Shown: positions 1 to 9,462, counted from the stretch's first letter. The stretch is DNA of 64,000 nucleotides from Kaistia soli DSM 19436 (GCF_900129325.1 NZ_FQUP01000006.1:1-64000); one strand, 5' to 3'. Notes: generated by a model from the letters alone, not told the origin. Made by a program: numbers and translations.

Positions 1-564
1 GAGGGTTGGGGGTGCCGCTACAAGATTCTGCCAAGCGGAACGCGGCAAGTCCTTGCATTCATGATGCCGGGTGACTCATGTGACCTGCATGTCGCCTTGC
101 TGGCGGAGATGGATCACAGCATCCAGACAATCGGCCCGGCCCTGGTGGCCACGATCGAGCGCGCCGATATGGATGCGATCCTGGACAGTCACCATCAGGT
201 GGCCAAGGCGATGTATGTGTCCCAGCTCGTCGACGAAGGCACGATGCGGGCCTGGATTACCAGCATGGGTCGTCGCACGAGCCTGGAGCGGGTGGCACAT
301 TTGATGTGCGAACTTTACCTCCGGGCGCGCAATATTGGTCTGATATCCGAACCGACGCTGACGATGCCCTTGTCCCAGTTGCTGATTGCGGACTCACTGG
401 GCATGACGGCGGTTCACCTCAACCGGATCCTGAAGGAGCTGCGGGTTACGGGTGCGATGTCTTTCCAGCGCGGCAGCCTGCATATCGAGAACCCCGTCAA
501 ACTGGTGCAGATCGCCGGTTTTGATGAGAATTACCTACATCGGCGGCTGAGGCGGGCGAACTAA
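1..564 (+). CDS. Crp/Fnr-family transcriptional regulator, 5' end outside window
   Basis: The frame is open from base 1. It begins in the conserved cyclic-nucleotide-binding-fold stretch (EGWGCRYK...PGDSCDLH), so the true start lies upstream of the window and at least the first part of the beta-roll is missing. The visible 187 residues contain the end of the cNMP-like sensor, the long dimerisation helix (about residues 80-125) and a C-terminal winged helix. The recognition segment reads like LIADSLGMTAVHLNRILKEL and is typical of FixK/Crp-like regulators of rhizobia and their relatives. No cysteine cluster for an Fnr iron-sulfur cluster is visible in the part present. The family activates or represses genes in response to oxygen, nitrogen oxides, redox state or cAMP; the ligand cannot be told here. 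Confidence 0.9.
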   Translation, partial: EGWGCRYKILPSGTRQVLAFMMPGDSCDLHVALLAEMDHSIQTIGPALVATIERADMDAILDSHHQVAKAMYVSQLVDEGTMRAWITSMGRRTSLERVAHLMCELYLRARNIGLISEPTLTMPLSQLLIADSLGMTAVHLNRILKELRVTGAMSFQRGSLHIENPVKLVQIAGFDENYLHRRLRRAN

Positions 565-621
565 GCGGATGTCAAGAACGCGGGCTGCTGCGGCCCGGAT
601 CAATATTGCCCTGTCAGGCTG

Positions 622-825
622 TCACGCCTCCGTGGAGGCCGCACCGTCGCCATTGGGCCGCCGGACGAATGTGGACAATCGAATTTCGGCATCAGCGCGC
701 AGGTCGGCAATCGTGTCGGCTGCTTTGGCAAACAGTCCTGCGATCTCGTCTTGCGACATGTTCTCCAGAGATATCGACGCCTCGACCAAGCGCTGGACGA
801 GGTCGGAGAATTCGGGGCGTTGCAT
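622..825 (-). CDS. Hypothetical small protein (67 aa)
   Basis: A 67-residue protein beginning MQRPEFSDLVQRLVEA. This start was chosen over an upstream in-frame one because the sequence GGGGGAGA lies about 6 bases before the ATG. It is acidic and predicted mostly helical, with a run of residues like QDEIAGLFAKAADTIADLRADAEIRL that could form an amphipathic helix or short coiled coil. There is no signal peptide, membrane segment or metal site. It is convergent with the Crp/Fnr gene. I do not recognise the family. The clear ribosome-binding site and coherent protein composition are the evidence that it is real. Confidence 0.5.
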   Translation of the reverse strand: MQRPEFSDLVQRLVEASISLENMSQDEIAGLFAKAADTIADLRADAEIRLSTFVRRPNGDGAASTEA

Positions 826-965
826 GACGTCTCCCCCTGGCGGAATCTTCCAGCCACTGCTGCAGGCATTGCTGTAGTCGAGTGCCGCCACTCTATCCCT
901 GTGAACGAACCGGGTGCTTGATCCACGTTAAGCTCGTCACACCCGGGGCAACGTCGCGTCGACGC

Positions 966-1184
966 CTAAAACTGGTCCAGCAGCGCTCCGCCGCGGGCCT
1001 CGGCCAGCGCTGCGTCGATCTCGGCTACGAGCTCAAATGCATGATGCGCGGTGAACCGGATCAGTTCGGCGATCGGGGCTTGTAAAACGGTGGCGGCCGG
1101 GTGCCCCGCAAAGAAAGGTGAGAACCGCTGGCGGGACCCAGCACCGCGCCGGTCGTGTGAATTCTCCGTTTCTGCAATTGTCAT
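966..1184 (-). CDS. Hypothetical small protein (72 aa), downstream of a diguanylate cyclase
   Basis: A 72-residue frame starting 25 bases after the stop of the GGDEF gene on the same strand, so it could be co-transcribed with it. The N-terminal third is polar. The C-terminal half (residues about 34-65, with FTAHHAFELVAEIDAALAEA) looks like one long helix. The ribosome-binding site is weak. No family is recognised. It may be a small accessory protein or chance coding. Confidence 0.35.
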   Translation of the reverse strand: MTIAETENSHDRRGAGSRQRFSPFFAGHPAATVLQAPIAELIRFTAHHAFELVAEIDAALAEARGGALLDQF

Positions 1185-1209
1185 TTCGGCCGCCCGCCCG
1201 GACGAGCGT

Positions 1210-1986
1210 TCACATCGCGGCTACCAACAGAGGCTCGATCTCGATACGGTTGCGGCCGCGCGACTTCGCAAGATACAGGCGCTCGTCGGCCGCGTTGAAC
1301 AGAACGTCGAAGCTGGTCGAATGAGCAAACGTCGTGCCGCCGATGCTGATCGACAGGCGCCGACGCTCGTCGAGAAAGCGAACTTCTGCGGCGTGAATCG
1401 TCTGCCGCATCCGCTCAGCAATGGCGATGGCCTGGCTGGGGCTCAAGCCAGGCAGGAAGACGGTGAACTCGTCGCCCCCCACCCGTCCGACGAGATCTTC
1501 GGGTCGCAGGCTTTCACGAATGATCGACGCAATCAGGCGCAGGGCTTCGTCGCCGGAGCTATGCCCGAACAGATCATTGATCCGCTTGAAGTCATCTGCG
1601 TCGACGACCAGAAACGCGCCCCTCATGCGATCGGCATCGTGCTGGAACTTGGCGAGATAGGCATCGACCAGGACGGTGAAGGCGCCGCGCGTCAAAACGC
1701 TGGTGAGACTGTCGGTGGATGCAATGGCGGCAAGTTTTTCATTGGCAATCGCTAGCTCGCGCAACTTGCTCATCAACAGAAACAGCATCGGAACCGCCAG
1801 AAATATCGGCAGTAAGACATCGACTGTGATGGCTCGGGCGAGTCCGGCGGCATCGAGATTGGGGAAATTGAATGAATCGACGAAGAGGGCCACGACAACG
1901 CAACCCAAGGTACCGAGGATCGTCACAAGAAAAACGCGGCCCCGGCCGGTTCGCGAAAAGTGAGATCCCCTTTGAGGTTCAAGCAT
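1210..1986 (-). CDS. Membrane-anchored diguanylate cyclase (GGDEF)
   Basis: Predicted to make the second messenger c-di-GMP from two GTP. The protein is 258 aa from the ATG at 1986, which has an AAGGA motif just upstream; an in-frame start 16 codons earlier lacks this. Two hydrophobic segments (about residues 17-38 and 50-72) anchor it in the inner membrane. A short linker leads to the GGDEF domain (about 88-250). The catalytic GGDEF motif is intact at 170-174, and RPED nine residues before it fits the RxxD product-inhibition site, so the enzyme should be active and feedback-controlled. No large sensor domain is present, so any input must come through the membrane part. A second GGDEF gene follows at 2939 on the opposite strand. 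Confidence 0.9.
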   Translation of the reverse strand: MLEPQRGSHFSRTGRGRVFLVTILGTLGCVVVALFVDSFNFPNLDAAGLARAITVDVLLPIFLAVPMLFLLMSKLRELAIANEKLAAIASTDSLTSVLTRGAFTVLVDAYLAKFQHDADRMRGAFLVVDADDFKRINDLFGHSSGDEALRLIASIIRESLRPEDLVGRVGGDEFTVFLPGLSPSQAIAIAERMRQTIHAAEVRFLDERRRLSISIGGTTFAHSTSFDVLFNAADERLYLAKSRGRNRIEIEPLLVAAM

Positions 1987-2387
1987 GCTGGTCCTTCGAT
2001 CGCTGAGCGACCATCGGCGACACTCCGACCCCACGGCTCAATAGTATCTGAGCCGGTGCCTTTCACGAAAGCGAATCGAGGAGAGCACCAGGAGGAGTGC
2101 CATCGTCATGAACGAATTGCGGGCGCCAACGCCATCAAGAATGAGCAGGGCATAGGCGGCTCACCTGGATCTCATTGGCTCGTCAGTATCCAGAGCGACC
2201 AGTGGCTGCGGGAGCGGTTTGCCGAGGTCAGCAATGTGGCAGAAGCTGGATGTTTCACAGAAACCTTTGGCCATATGGTGCATTGCAACAATGGGTGCGG
2301 CGCGACATCCGTGTCGTGCTGGGCGAGAGGAATTCCCACAATCGATCTCGCAGTCCGAGGCTTGCCCACAAGCTGAGGACCGCCCGC
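1987..2387. other. Intergenic stretch, no gene recognised
   Basis: About 400 bases between the divergently read GGDEF gene and a doubtful small frame. Open frames exist, but their translations have the composition of random DNA. The promoter of the GGDEF gene must lie here, but I could not pick out a convincing -35/-10 pair or operator. Confidence 0.4.
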
Positions 2388-2570
2388 ATGGTTCAAGGCA
2401 GCATCGACATGGCGTTTCACGAACCTTCACCGTCCCGCCGCCGCGCCAAGCATGAGGCCCGCCAAGCACGGCGTCACGGCTATCGATTGCCGCATGGTCA
2501 CCCTTATCGGATGTTGCCCATTTGGGTGCCGTACGGCCTCGCTAAGGTGATAGCGAGAATATTTGGATAG
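2388..2570 (+). CDS. Possible small basic protein (60 aa)
   Basis: A 60-residue frame starting at an ATG with GAGGA eight bases upstream. It is rich in Arg and His in the middle (SRRRAKHEARQARRHGYR) and ends in a hydrophobic, possibly amphipathic helix (MLPIWVPYGLAKVIARIFG). That basic-then-hydrophobic pattern resembles small membrane-associated peptides, but no family is recognised. The same frame is open further upstream without sensible protein composition, so only this C-terminal part is proposed. Confidence 0.3.
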   Translation: MVQGSIDMAFHEPSPSRRRAKHEARQARRHGYRLPHGHPYRMLPIWVPYGLAKVIARIFG

Positions 2571-2938
2571 CGCCCGGCAAAAGCCGATGTCGTCTTCTAG
2601 TTGCCTCCGCCCGCTTATGGGGCTGTCATCTCGCTGGATGGGCGCTTATCGGTCGACCCTCTCTTAGGGCTCGGCGACACCTGGTCTGCCAGCTTTTAGC
2701 AATCACCTTCCGCTTGACCGACTTCGGCAGGAATTCATAGGCTCAAGGTCGCCTCGCCATCCTATATTGCCATGCACAATAGATGGTGCGAAGCACCGTA
2801 TCGCGATCGTCCCAGCTCTGGTGAAGGGTACCCCTCCCGCTGTGGTCAGCGATCGCTGGAGCTGGCGAAATCGTGTGAGCCTGGTGCCGGCAACGACACT
2901 GGATAGTGGGAGACCACGACATTGTTCCGAAACTTGTG
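2571..2938. other. Intergenic stretch, no gene recognised
   Basis: About 370 bases before the second diguanylate cyclase. No recognisable protein, RNA or repeat was found. It presumably carries that gene's promoter. Confidence 0.4.
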
Positions 2939-4429
2939 ATGCTCGAACGCATCCGATCATGGTGGGGCAGACCCCGTCGATCCGGCGCAGAATTGGTCAT
3001 TGGCAGCACGGTCGCGGCGTTTACGGTGCTTGCTGCCATTGCAATGTCGCTCTGGCAGTACCGCGAAGAAGTTGAGGCCCATGCATTGCTGACTGGCCGC
3101 GCAAGGGTTGCCAGCGTTGAAGCGCAGTTGCGTGCCCGGTTCGAGAGCTATGACGCAGCGCTGCGGCTGATCATCGCGAACTTTTCGGATCCCACACTGC
3201 GCATGCTGGACAACGAGGTTTGGGCGCGTCTCCTGAGCAACATCCAGAATAGCGATTCAGGCATCGACTCGATCACCATTATAGGGTCCGGGGGGCAAGT
3301 CCTGGCCAAGCAAAGCGCCAGCGCGGACGTCGATTATGCAAAACTTCCCTTCTTCAGGGCGCATCAGGCAAGCGCGGCCATTGGCCTGCTCATCAGCGAT
3401 CCGGAGGCTGACAATAGCGGCCGCCAGATGATTGTGCTCAGCAGGCGTATGGCGCTAGCCGATGGGAAGTTTGGCGGGGTCACAGCGCTGGTAATAGACT
3501 TGGCAGCCATCCGAGGCATCCTGCAGCCGATACCCATGGATTCGACCGACTCCGTCGCCGTCGTCTCTGGTAATGGCCGTATCATCGCGCGCAAGCCGGC
3601 ACTTGCGGACAATGGTGACGCCGGGGTCGACCTCACCCGCAATGCCAACTTCCAGCGAATGCAACTACTGGGACATGGCAGCTTCGTCTCGCGATCGTCG
3701 CTGGACGGCGTGGAGCGCCTGATCACATTCGACAAGGTCGAGGGGACCAGACTTATCGTTTCAGCGGGTATCGCAACCGACTCGCTCTATGGAAACTGGC
3801 GACGCCAGTCACTCCTCATCGGAGGTTTAGCCCTCGCTATCAGCTCCGCGCTCGTTTTCGCCGCCCTTCTGCTCTTGCGGGAATCCCGTCTTCGGGCGGC
3901 TGCTCAGAGCGAGCTGGAGAGGCAGGCGAGAACCGACTTCCTGACGGGCCTCCCTAACCGGCGGCAGTTTGAGATGAGTCTTCACAGGGAGTGGCGTCGT
4001 GCGGCGCGAACCCGTACCGACCTGGCGGTGATCCTGTTCGATGCGGATAACTTTAAGGGGCTTAATGACAAACATGGTCACGCTATCGGCGACGAGATGC
4101 TCAAACTGGTTGCGGGCGTTCTGGACGAGGCCGCGCGAAGACCGGGTGACCTTCCGGCTCGCATCGGCGGGGAGGAATTCGCAATGGTTCTCGCTGACAC
4201 CACGGCGGAAGGTGCCGCCTTTGTTGCAGAGCGAATTCGGTCGGACCTTGAGGCAAGATCGCTGTCGGATCACGGCGGTATTCGCGCTGTGACACTGAGC
4301 GCCGGGGTTGCGGCAACCCTTGGCGGAGCCGCAGGATCCGCTACAGCATTGCTTGCAGCGGCCGATGCTGCCCTATACCTCGCCAAGCAGAACGGCCGCG
4401 ACCGTGTCCAGGTTCACCAGCCTGCCTAG
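2939..4429 (+). CDS. Sensor diguanylate cyclase: periplasmic sensor, two TM helices, GGDEF
   Basis: A 496-residue protein from the ATG at 2939. A membrane helix near residues 20-42 is followed by a periplasmic region of about 240 residues with the look of a Cache-type ligand sensor. A second membrane helix (about 285-310, LLIGGLALAISSALVFAALL) then leads into a C-terminal GGDEF domain. The catalytic motif is GGEEF at 410-414, and RPGD nine residues earlier matches the RxxD inhibitory site. It should therefore make c-di-GMP in response to an extracellular or periplasmic signal. The sensor sequence gives no clue to its ligand. The gene appears monocistronic. A longer start 11 codons upstream is possible. 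Confidence 0.9.
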   Translation: MLERIRSWWGRPRRSGAELVIGSTVAAFTVLAAIAMSLWQYREEVEAHALLTGRARVASVEAQLRARFESYDAALRLIIANFSDPTLRMLDNEVWARLLSNIQNSDSGIDSITIIGSGGQVLAKQSASADVDYAKLPFFRAHQASAAIGLLISDPEADNSGRQMIVLSRRMALADGKFGGVTALVIDLAAIRGILQPIPMDSTDSVAVVSGNGRIIARKPALADNGDAGVDLTRNANFQRMQLLGHGSFVSRSSLDGVERLITFDKVEGTRLIVSAGIATDSLYGNWRRQSLLIGGLALAISSALVFAALLLLRESRLRAAAQSELERQARTDFLTGLPNRRQFEMSLHREWRRAARTRTDLAVILFDADNFKGLNDKHGHAIGDEMLKLVAGVLDEAARRPGDLPARIGGEEFAMVLADTTAEGAAFVAERIRSDLEARSLSDHGGIRAVTLSAGVAATLGGAAGSATALLAAADAALYLAKQNGRDRVQVHQPA

Positions 4430-4785
4430 TTACCAAGTGTCCGGGATGGTAGACATTACCGCACTTCCTCCAGATTGACGGCATCCCCTCACCCGCCAAT
4501 GAACGGCGCTTGCCAGACTGGAAAATCGGACAAGATCCCGCACGTGAAAGCGTCCAGCGTGATGGCCAGCTGCATGAGCGCGACCATCAGAGCGCCGCCC
4601 GCTTCCAGATCGTCCGAGATCCGCCGAGTTGTCCGATTGTTCCACGCGACAAATATTCGGCTTCTAGTCAGACCGTCCAGGTAGCGTAAGCACGGTGGCG
4701 GGGGTGACGTCGCCACTTCACTATGAGGCGCGCCATCAAGCTAGAGCTTGTCCATCACGACTGCGTTGAGTGGCGAAGAGCGAAA
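4430..4785. other. Convergent intergenic stretch, no gene recognised
   Basis: About 355 bases between the 3' ends of the GGDEF gene (plus) and the AraC gene (minus). A minus-strand frame at 4489-4716 could encode 75 residues but matches nothing known and lacks a good ribosome-binding site. No clear terminator hairpin with a T-run was found. Confidence 0.35.
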
Positions 4786-5808
4786 CTAACGCGAGATTGC
4801 CATGGTCGCTTGTCGCCATGTGGAGGGCGACACCCCAGTCCATTGGCGGAATGCATGCACGAATGCACCATGGTTGGCGTAGGCCAAAGCAGCCGCGATG
4901 TCACCGATAGGAAGATCCGTTGTTGCGAGTAGTTCTCGCGCGGTCACGCCGCGCACATCCGCGAGCAAAGACCGGAAGGTCGTGCCCTCCCGGGACAAGA
5001 GGCGCGCGAGCGCCTTGGGATGGAGGCCGAGTTGATCCGCGATCGACGGCATTGACGGGAGTCCTTCGAGCAGGGCTGGTCGGATCCTGTGCCTCACTCG
5101 GGCCGCCCAGCCGCCGAGTTCCAGCCGCATGAGTTCTCGCACCTGATCCAGAATACGCCGCCGCTCGCCGGTGTCAGCGTCCTCAACCTTGGCAGTGAGG
5201 GCTTCGCCGGAGATAATGACGCAGCTCTGGTTCTGGTTGAAACGGATGGGCACCTTGAAGAACTCGGCATAAGGTCGGATGTCGTCAGATGGCGAATGCC
5301 CAATGAGCACTTCAGTGGGCCAAAACCTTCCATTGGTCAGTGTCCGGACCAGATTGCAGCCGATAGCCAGGCCGAGATCATAGATCTGCGAAGCACCTGG
5401 CAGTTGCCTGTCATAAATTCCGTAACCGAGCGCGTAGTCAGTCCCCAAGCGGTGCAGATAAACAACCGCGCCGCGTGAGTTCGAGATTTGCGAGCCGACG
5501 AAGTCGTCAAGCGCTACGCTAAGTGTCGGCGCATGTGACATCAGGGCGCCGACGACCCCGAGAGATCGGTGATCATATCTCATTCCCAACAGCAGGCCGA
5601 GATGCGGACATCCCGCAAGTTGCGCGGACCGGTCGAGCAACTGCACGATCAAGGCGAACGGCAGCCGATTATCAGGATCGAGATCGTCGACACAAATCCC
5701 GACGGACCTGCATGCTGCATCGGGGTCGGATCCGAGCTCCGCCATCAGCGCTGCGAGCCCCGCAACCGGACCGACTCTTTGCGGTGCGTCTGGACTCAAG
5801 GATTTCAT
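4786..5808 (-). CDS. AraC-family transcriptional regulator (OruR/ArgR-like architecture)
   Basis: A 340-residue regulator read from the ATG at 5808, which has GAGGA upstream; a GTG directly before it is less likely. Residues about 20-210 fit the N-terminal ligand-binding domain found in AraC proteins that control amino-acid or fatty-acid catabolism (PF12625 type). Residues about 235-335 form the paired helix-turn-helix DNA-binding domain, ending with the usual second-helix pattern (FRQWTGVSPSTWRQ). It stands alone between a convergent GGDEF gene and divergent small genes, so its target may be itself, the divergent genes or distant loci. Confidence 0.88.
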   Translation of the reverse strand: MKSLSPDAPQRVGPVAGLAALMAELGSDPDAACRSVGICVDDLDPDNRLPFALIVQLLDRSAQLAGCPHLGLLLGMRYDHRSLGVVGALMSHAPTLSVALDDFVGSQISNSRGAVVYLHRLGTDYALGYGIYDRQLPGASQIYDLGLAIGCNLVRTLTNGRFWPTEVLIGHSPSDDIRPYAEFFKVPIRFNQNQSCVIISGEALTAKVEDADTGERRRILDQVRELMRLELGGWAARVRHRIRPALLEGLPSMPSIADQLGLHPKALARLLSREGTTFRSLLADVRGVTARELLATTDLPIGDIAAALAYANHGAFVHAFRQWTGVSPSTWRQATMAISR

Positions 5809-5932
5809 CACTCTTGTCCTCGATTCGTAAGCAGGCTGTGCGAACGCCTGTTATATCGAAGCTACCGACAGTTCGAAACGTTTGGCTGCATCCTGTCGCT
5901 GCCCGTCCCGTCGTCGGAGGAGCAACCTCTTC

Positions 5933-6148
5933 ATGGGGTCAATGAGTTGGCGGGGGTTGATATGTTCTGTGGCGAGCGGGCTTAAGGTTGGCGACTATGT
6001 CCGGCTTCGGACTGGCGGACCTGACATGGTCGTGGTCTCGATCGTCATAACCCCGACGGGCGCAGAATTATTTGCGTGCGCATTAGTCGAGGCTTCTCAC
6101 ACCGAGCCGATCATGGTTCTGCCTCGTAGACTTCGTCTGATGAACTAG
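5933..6148 (+). CDS. DUF2158 (YodC-like) small protein
   Basis: The core (GLKVGDYVRLRTGGPDMVVVSI) matches the pattern of the DUF2158/YodC family: a small beta-barrel opening with K-x-G-D-x-V-x-L-x-(S/T)-G-G-P-x-M. Family members are about 60-80 residues and of unknown function. The start is uncertain. The ATG at 5933 has GGAGGAG about 10 bases upstream and gives 71 aa; ATG at 5942 or a later GTG just before the core are alternatives. It lies divergent to the AraC gene and upstream of the membrane protein and sulfatase. Confidence 0.65.
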   Translation: MGSMSWRGLICSVASGLKVGDYVRLRTGGPDMVVVSIVITPTGAELFACALVEASHTEPIMVLPRRLRLMN

Positions 6149-6214
6149 TGGCGTGAGATCACGCATTCTGAGACATATTCAAATGTTCTGTCCCGGAGTT
6201 TTGTCATCGGCACA

Positions 6215-6598
6215 TTGTTCATCCGCATTGCAGGGGCTCTCGAACTGCTAACCGGGCTGGGCCTGGTGTTGCTCCCGGACTTGGTGTCGCGGCTGATCTT
6301 CGGGATTGAAGTCGCCGACCTTGGCGTCGCCTTCGCCCGGATCGCCGGAATCGCCCTGCTATCGTTGAGCGTGGCCTGTGCGCCGAGATCGCTGCTCCGC
6401 GATCGGCCGCCAACACTGGCAGCTATGTTGGCGCTTAATGCGATGCTGGCCGTATATCTCGGCGTTATTGGCGTGTTGAACATCCCCGCCGGCATTCTGT
6501 TCTGGCCAGCCGTCGCCGTTCACGCGGTCTTGGCTCTTTTACTGGCGGCAGCAAGCTACTTTTACCGACCAGAGGCGGAAAGACGGCCGTTTGTCTGA
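6215..6598 (+). CDS. Small four-helix membrane protein upstream of arylsulfatase
   Basis: A 127-residue protein with four predicted membrane helices (about residues 5-27, 38-58, 68-90 and 94-117), starting at a TTG codon. The family is uncharacterised. The N-terminal pattern (GALELLTGLGLVLLP) and the central VAxxRIAGIALLxLxVAC segment recur in a second, shorter protein at 34168-34407. That one also sits next to a sulfatase gene, which suggests an association of this family with secreted sulfatases. There are 89 bases to the sulfatase start, so co-transcription is possible. No catalytic residues are apparent. Confidence 0.65.
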   Translation: MFIRIAGALELLTGLGLVLLPDLVSRLIFGIEVADLGVAFARIAGIALLSLSVACAPRSLLRDRPPTLAAMLALNAMLAVYLGVIGVLNIPAGILFWPAVAVHAVLALLLAAASYFYRPEAERRPFV

Positions 6599-6687
6599 CG
6601 GGAATGTCGGGCTGTTCGGACCCAATGGGGTCCGCGGTTAGGACGTATGGGTTGATATCAACAATCACGCCCCACGGGGAGGACACA

Positions 6688-9147
6688 ATGAAAAGCAGTT
6701 TGAAAAAGGCGGGCATTCTCGCAGGGGGATTGATAGCCCTTGCGATGTCTGCCGCTCCCGTCTTCGCGCAACAGGTCACTGGCGTGCTCGGGCAGCCCAG
6801 CGCTACCACGACCATTCCCGGCAACAGCATTCCAGCTCCGACGCCACCTTTTGGCGGCGTCATCAAGGAGACGCTGGAAGGCTCGAAGGTCTGGTGGGCG
6901 CCGCGTATCGTTCCGCCCAAGGGTGCCCCTAACATTCTGCTGATCATGACCGACGATCAGGGCTACGGCGTCAGCGGCACTTTCGGCGGCGTCGTCCCGA
7001 CGCCCGCACTTGACCGGATCGCCAATGCCGGCCTGCGCTATACCGAGTTCAACTCGACCGCGCTGTGCTCGCCGACGCGCGCCGCATTGATCACCGGCCG
7101 CAATCACCATTCCGGCGGCTTCGGCGTCATCACGGAGCTTTCGACCGGCTTTCCCGGCTATGACAGCATCATCGGGCCCGAAGACGCGACGATCGGCCGG
7201 ATCCTGAAGGACAATGGCTATGCAACCTCGTGGTTCGGCAAGAACCACAACACGCCTGACTTCCAGTACAGCGTCGCCGGCCCCTTCGACCAATGGCCAT
7301 CTGGGATGGGCTTCGACTACTTCTACGGCTTCATGGGCGGCGAGACCGACCAATGGACCCCGTACCTTTTCGAGAACAACCGCCAGGTTTTCCCTTGGAT
7401 CAACAAACCTGGCTACAACCTGACCACCGACATGGCCGACAAGGCGATCGGCTATATGCAGGGCCTGAAGGCCGCAGCACCTGACTCGCCCTGGTTTGTC
7501 TATTACGCGCCCGGCGGCACGCATTCCCCGCACCAGCCGACGCAGGAATGGATCGACAAGTTCCATGGCAAGTTCGACATGGGCTGGAACGCCATGCGCG
7601 AGGAGATCTTCGCCAACCAGAAGAAGCTCGGCGTCATTCCTGCCAATACGCAGTTGACACCCTGGCCGGATAGCCTGCCGAAATGGGACACGCTATCAGC
7701 GGACGAGAAGAAGCTGTTCGCGCGCCAGGCGGAGGTCTTCGCCGGCTATGCCGCCTACACCGACCATGAGATCGGCCGCGTCATCCAGCAGGTGGAAGAC
7801 ATGGGTGAGCTCGACAACACGCTGATCATCTACATCGTCGGCGACAACGGCACGAGCCCGGAGGGCACGCTGGTCGGCACGCCGAACCAGTGGACGGCCT
7901 ATAACGGCATTCTCGACATTCCGATTGCCGACCAGATGAAGTTCTACGATCTCTGGGGTTCAGCGGCGACCTATCCGCATATGGCGGTGGGCTGGTCGTG
8001 GGCATTCGATACGCCGTTCAAATGGACCAAGCAGATCGCCTCGCATTTCGGCGGCACGCGTCAGGGTCTCGCCATCTCGTGGCCCGGCCACATCAAGGAT
8101 GTCGGCGGCATCCGCAACCAGTTCGCGCACGTCATCGATATCGTGCCGACGATCCTCGAGGCGACTGGCATCAAGGCGCCTACGCTCGTTGATGGGGTCA
8201 AGCAGAAGCCCATAGAAGGCACCAGCATGGCGTATACCTTCGACAAGGCTAATGCCGATGCTCCGACCAAGCACACGACCCAGTATTTCGAGATGATCGC
8301 CAACCGCGGCATCTATCACGACGGTTGGTATGCCAACACCACACCGCCGCATGGGCCGTGGATCCTGAACGCGCCCCTTCCCGCGCCGACCGACTACAAG
8401 TGGGAGCTCTACAACCTCAAGGACGATTATTCTCAGGCGAACGACCTCGCTGCCAAGATGCCTGACAAGCTCAAGGAGATGCAGGCGCTCTGGGACCAGG
8501 AGGCAGCGAAATACAATGTGCTGCCGCTCGACAACCGCTCATTCGCGCGCGCGGTCGAGCCTCGCCCGAGCACCACGGCGGGCCGCACTGAGTTCACTTA
8601 CACCGGCGTCAATCCAGGCATCGCCACCGCCAACGCGCCCAATTTCATCGGCCGATCCTATACGGTCACCGCTGACATCGACGTGCCTGAAAACGCCGAC
8701 GGCGTGATCTCCACGCTTGGCGGGCGCTGGGGCGGCTGGGGCCTGTACCTGCTCAAGGGCAAGCCGGTGTTCGGCTACAACATGCTGACGCTGAAGCAGT
8801 ACCGCTGGGCCGATGCTGACGCCCTCACCGCTGGCAAGCATACGATCGTCTTCGACTACACCTATGACGGTCCCGGCATCGCCAAGGGCGGCTCCGGCAC
8901 CCTCTCGGTCGACGGCAAGGTGGTCGCCACTGGGAAGCAGGATAATTCGATCGCCTTCCTCGAAGTCGCCGACGAGACCTTCGATGTCGGCACCGACCTG
9001 CGGACGGAACTAAACGCGGCGGACTACACGCTGCCGTTCGACTTCACCGGCAAGATCGACAAGCTGACGATCAAGCTCGGCCCGAGCCAGTTACTCTCGG
9101 CCGATCAGCTCAAGGCAATGGACGCGGCTGCCAAGGCTAAGGACTGA
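6688..9147 (+). CDS. Secreted arylsulfatase (formylglycine-dependent)
   Basis: A predicted periplasmic or secreted sulfatase of 819 aa that hydrolyses sulfate esters to release inorganic sulfate. The start at 6688 is set by GGGGAGGA upstream and by the signal peptide that follows (MKSSLKKAG...APVFAQQ, cleavage near residue 28). The sulfatase domain begins about residue 80 with PNILLIMTDDQG, which carries the metal-binding Asp pair. The activation motif CSPTR is at 127-131, where Cys127 must be oxidised to formylglycine. Further metal and substrate residues appear in GKNH and GDNGT. A C-terminal region (about 600-800) adds a beta-rich concanavalin-like part. The next gene encodes the formylglycine-generating enzyme. 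A hairpin terminator-like structure follows the stop. Confidence 0.93.
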   Translation: MKSSLKKAGILAGGLIALAMSAAPVFAQQVTGVLGQPSATTTIPGNSIPAPTPPFGGVIKETLEGSKVWWAPRIVPPKGAPNILLIMTDDQGYGVSGTFGGVVPTPALDRIANAGLRYTEFNSTALCSPTRAALITGRNHHSGGFGVITELSTGFPGYDSIIGPEDATIGRILKDNGYATSWFGKNHNTPDFQYSVAGPFDQWPSGMGFDYFYGFMGGETDQWTPYLFENNRQVFPWINKPGYNLTTDMADKAIGYMQGLKAAAPDSPWFVYYAPGGTHSPHQPTQEWIDKFHGKFDMGWNAMREEIFANQKKLGVIPANTQLTPWPDSLPKWDTLSADEKKLFARQAEVFAGYAAYTDHEIGRVIQQVEDMGELDNTLIIYIVGDNGTSPEGTLVGTPNQWTAYNGILDIPIADQMKFYDLWGSAATYPHMAVGWSWAFDTPFKWTKQIASHFGGTRQGLAISWPGHIKDVGGIRNQFAHVIDIVPTILEATGIKAPTLVDGVKQKPIEGTSMAYTFDKANADAPTKHTTQYFEMIANRGIYHDGWYANTTPPHGPWILNAPLPAPTDYKWELYNLKDDYSQANDLAAKMPDKLKEMQALWDQEAAKYNVLPLDNRSFARAVEPRPSTTAGRTEFTYTGVNPGIATANAPNFIGRSYTVTADIDVPENADGVISTLGGRWGGWGLYLLKGKPVFGYNMLTLKQYRWADADALTAGKHTIVFDYTYDGPGIAKGGSGTLSVDGKVVATGKQDNSIAFLEVADETFDVGTDLRTELNAADYTLPFDFTGKIDKLTIKLGPSQLLSADQLKAMDAAAKAKD

Positions 9148-9171
9148 GCTGCGGTCTAGTCCCAAAACGAA

Positions 9172-9202
9172 CTGCCGGGTGCCCGCAACGGGTACCCGGC
9201 AG
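9172..9202 (+). terminator. Hairpin after the arylsulfatase gene
   Basis: Two 14-base arms (CTGCCGGGTGCCCG and CGGGTACCCGGCAG) pair along their whole length with one G-U wobble and a 3-base loop, 25 bases after the sulfatase stop. No T-run follows, so it may be a weak terminator or an mRNA 3'-end stabiliser rather than a classical rho-independent terminator. Confidence 0.5.
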
Positions 9203-9462
9203 ATGAGGCCCACCTGACGCTTTCGCAGGAGCCTACCACCAACCGGCTCACAGCGAAGATGGTCTACAAGTTCCAGTCTTTACTGATCTGGCCACCGTCA
9301 GGCGGCACTGGTAAAAGCTAGATAGCGGTCCATTCCTTGATCTGACCGGAAATTCAGAGTGCCGAAACACGATGGGGCGTACTCCCCGATGCTCGGCCCA
9401 AGGCGCTGAAAACTTCGTTCTTGCTTCAGCGGAGCCAGTCCCTCAAACCGCAGGAGCAGCAT
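9203..9462. other. Intergenic stretch between sulfatase and FGE, no gene recognised
   Basis: About 260 bases without a recognisable gene. A segment near 9310-9325 (GATAGCGGTCC) resembles the short repeat found whole at 31123 and 39960. Confidence 0.3.

Noticed and set aside
4489-4716. Minus-strand frame of 75 codons in the convergent gap
   Set aside because: The composition is partly protein-like, but there is no ribosome-binding site, known family or partner gene.
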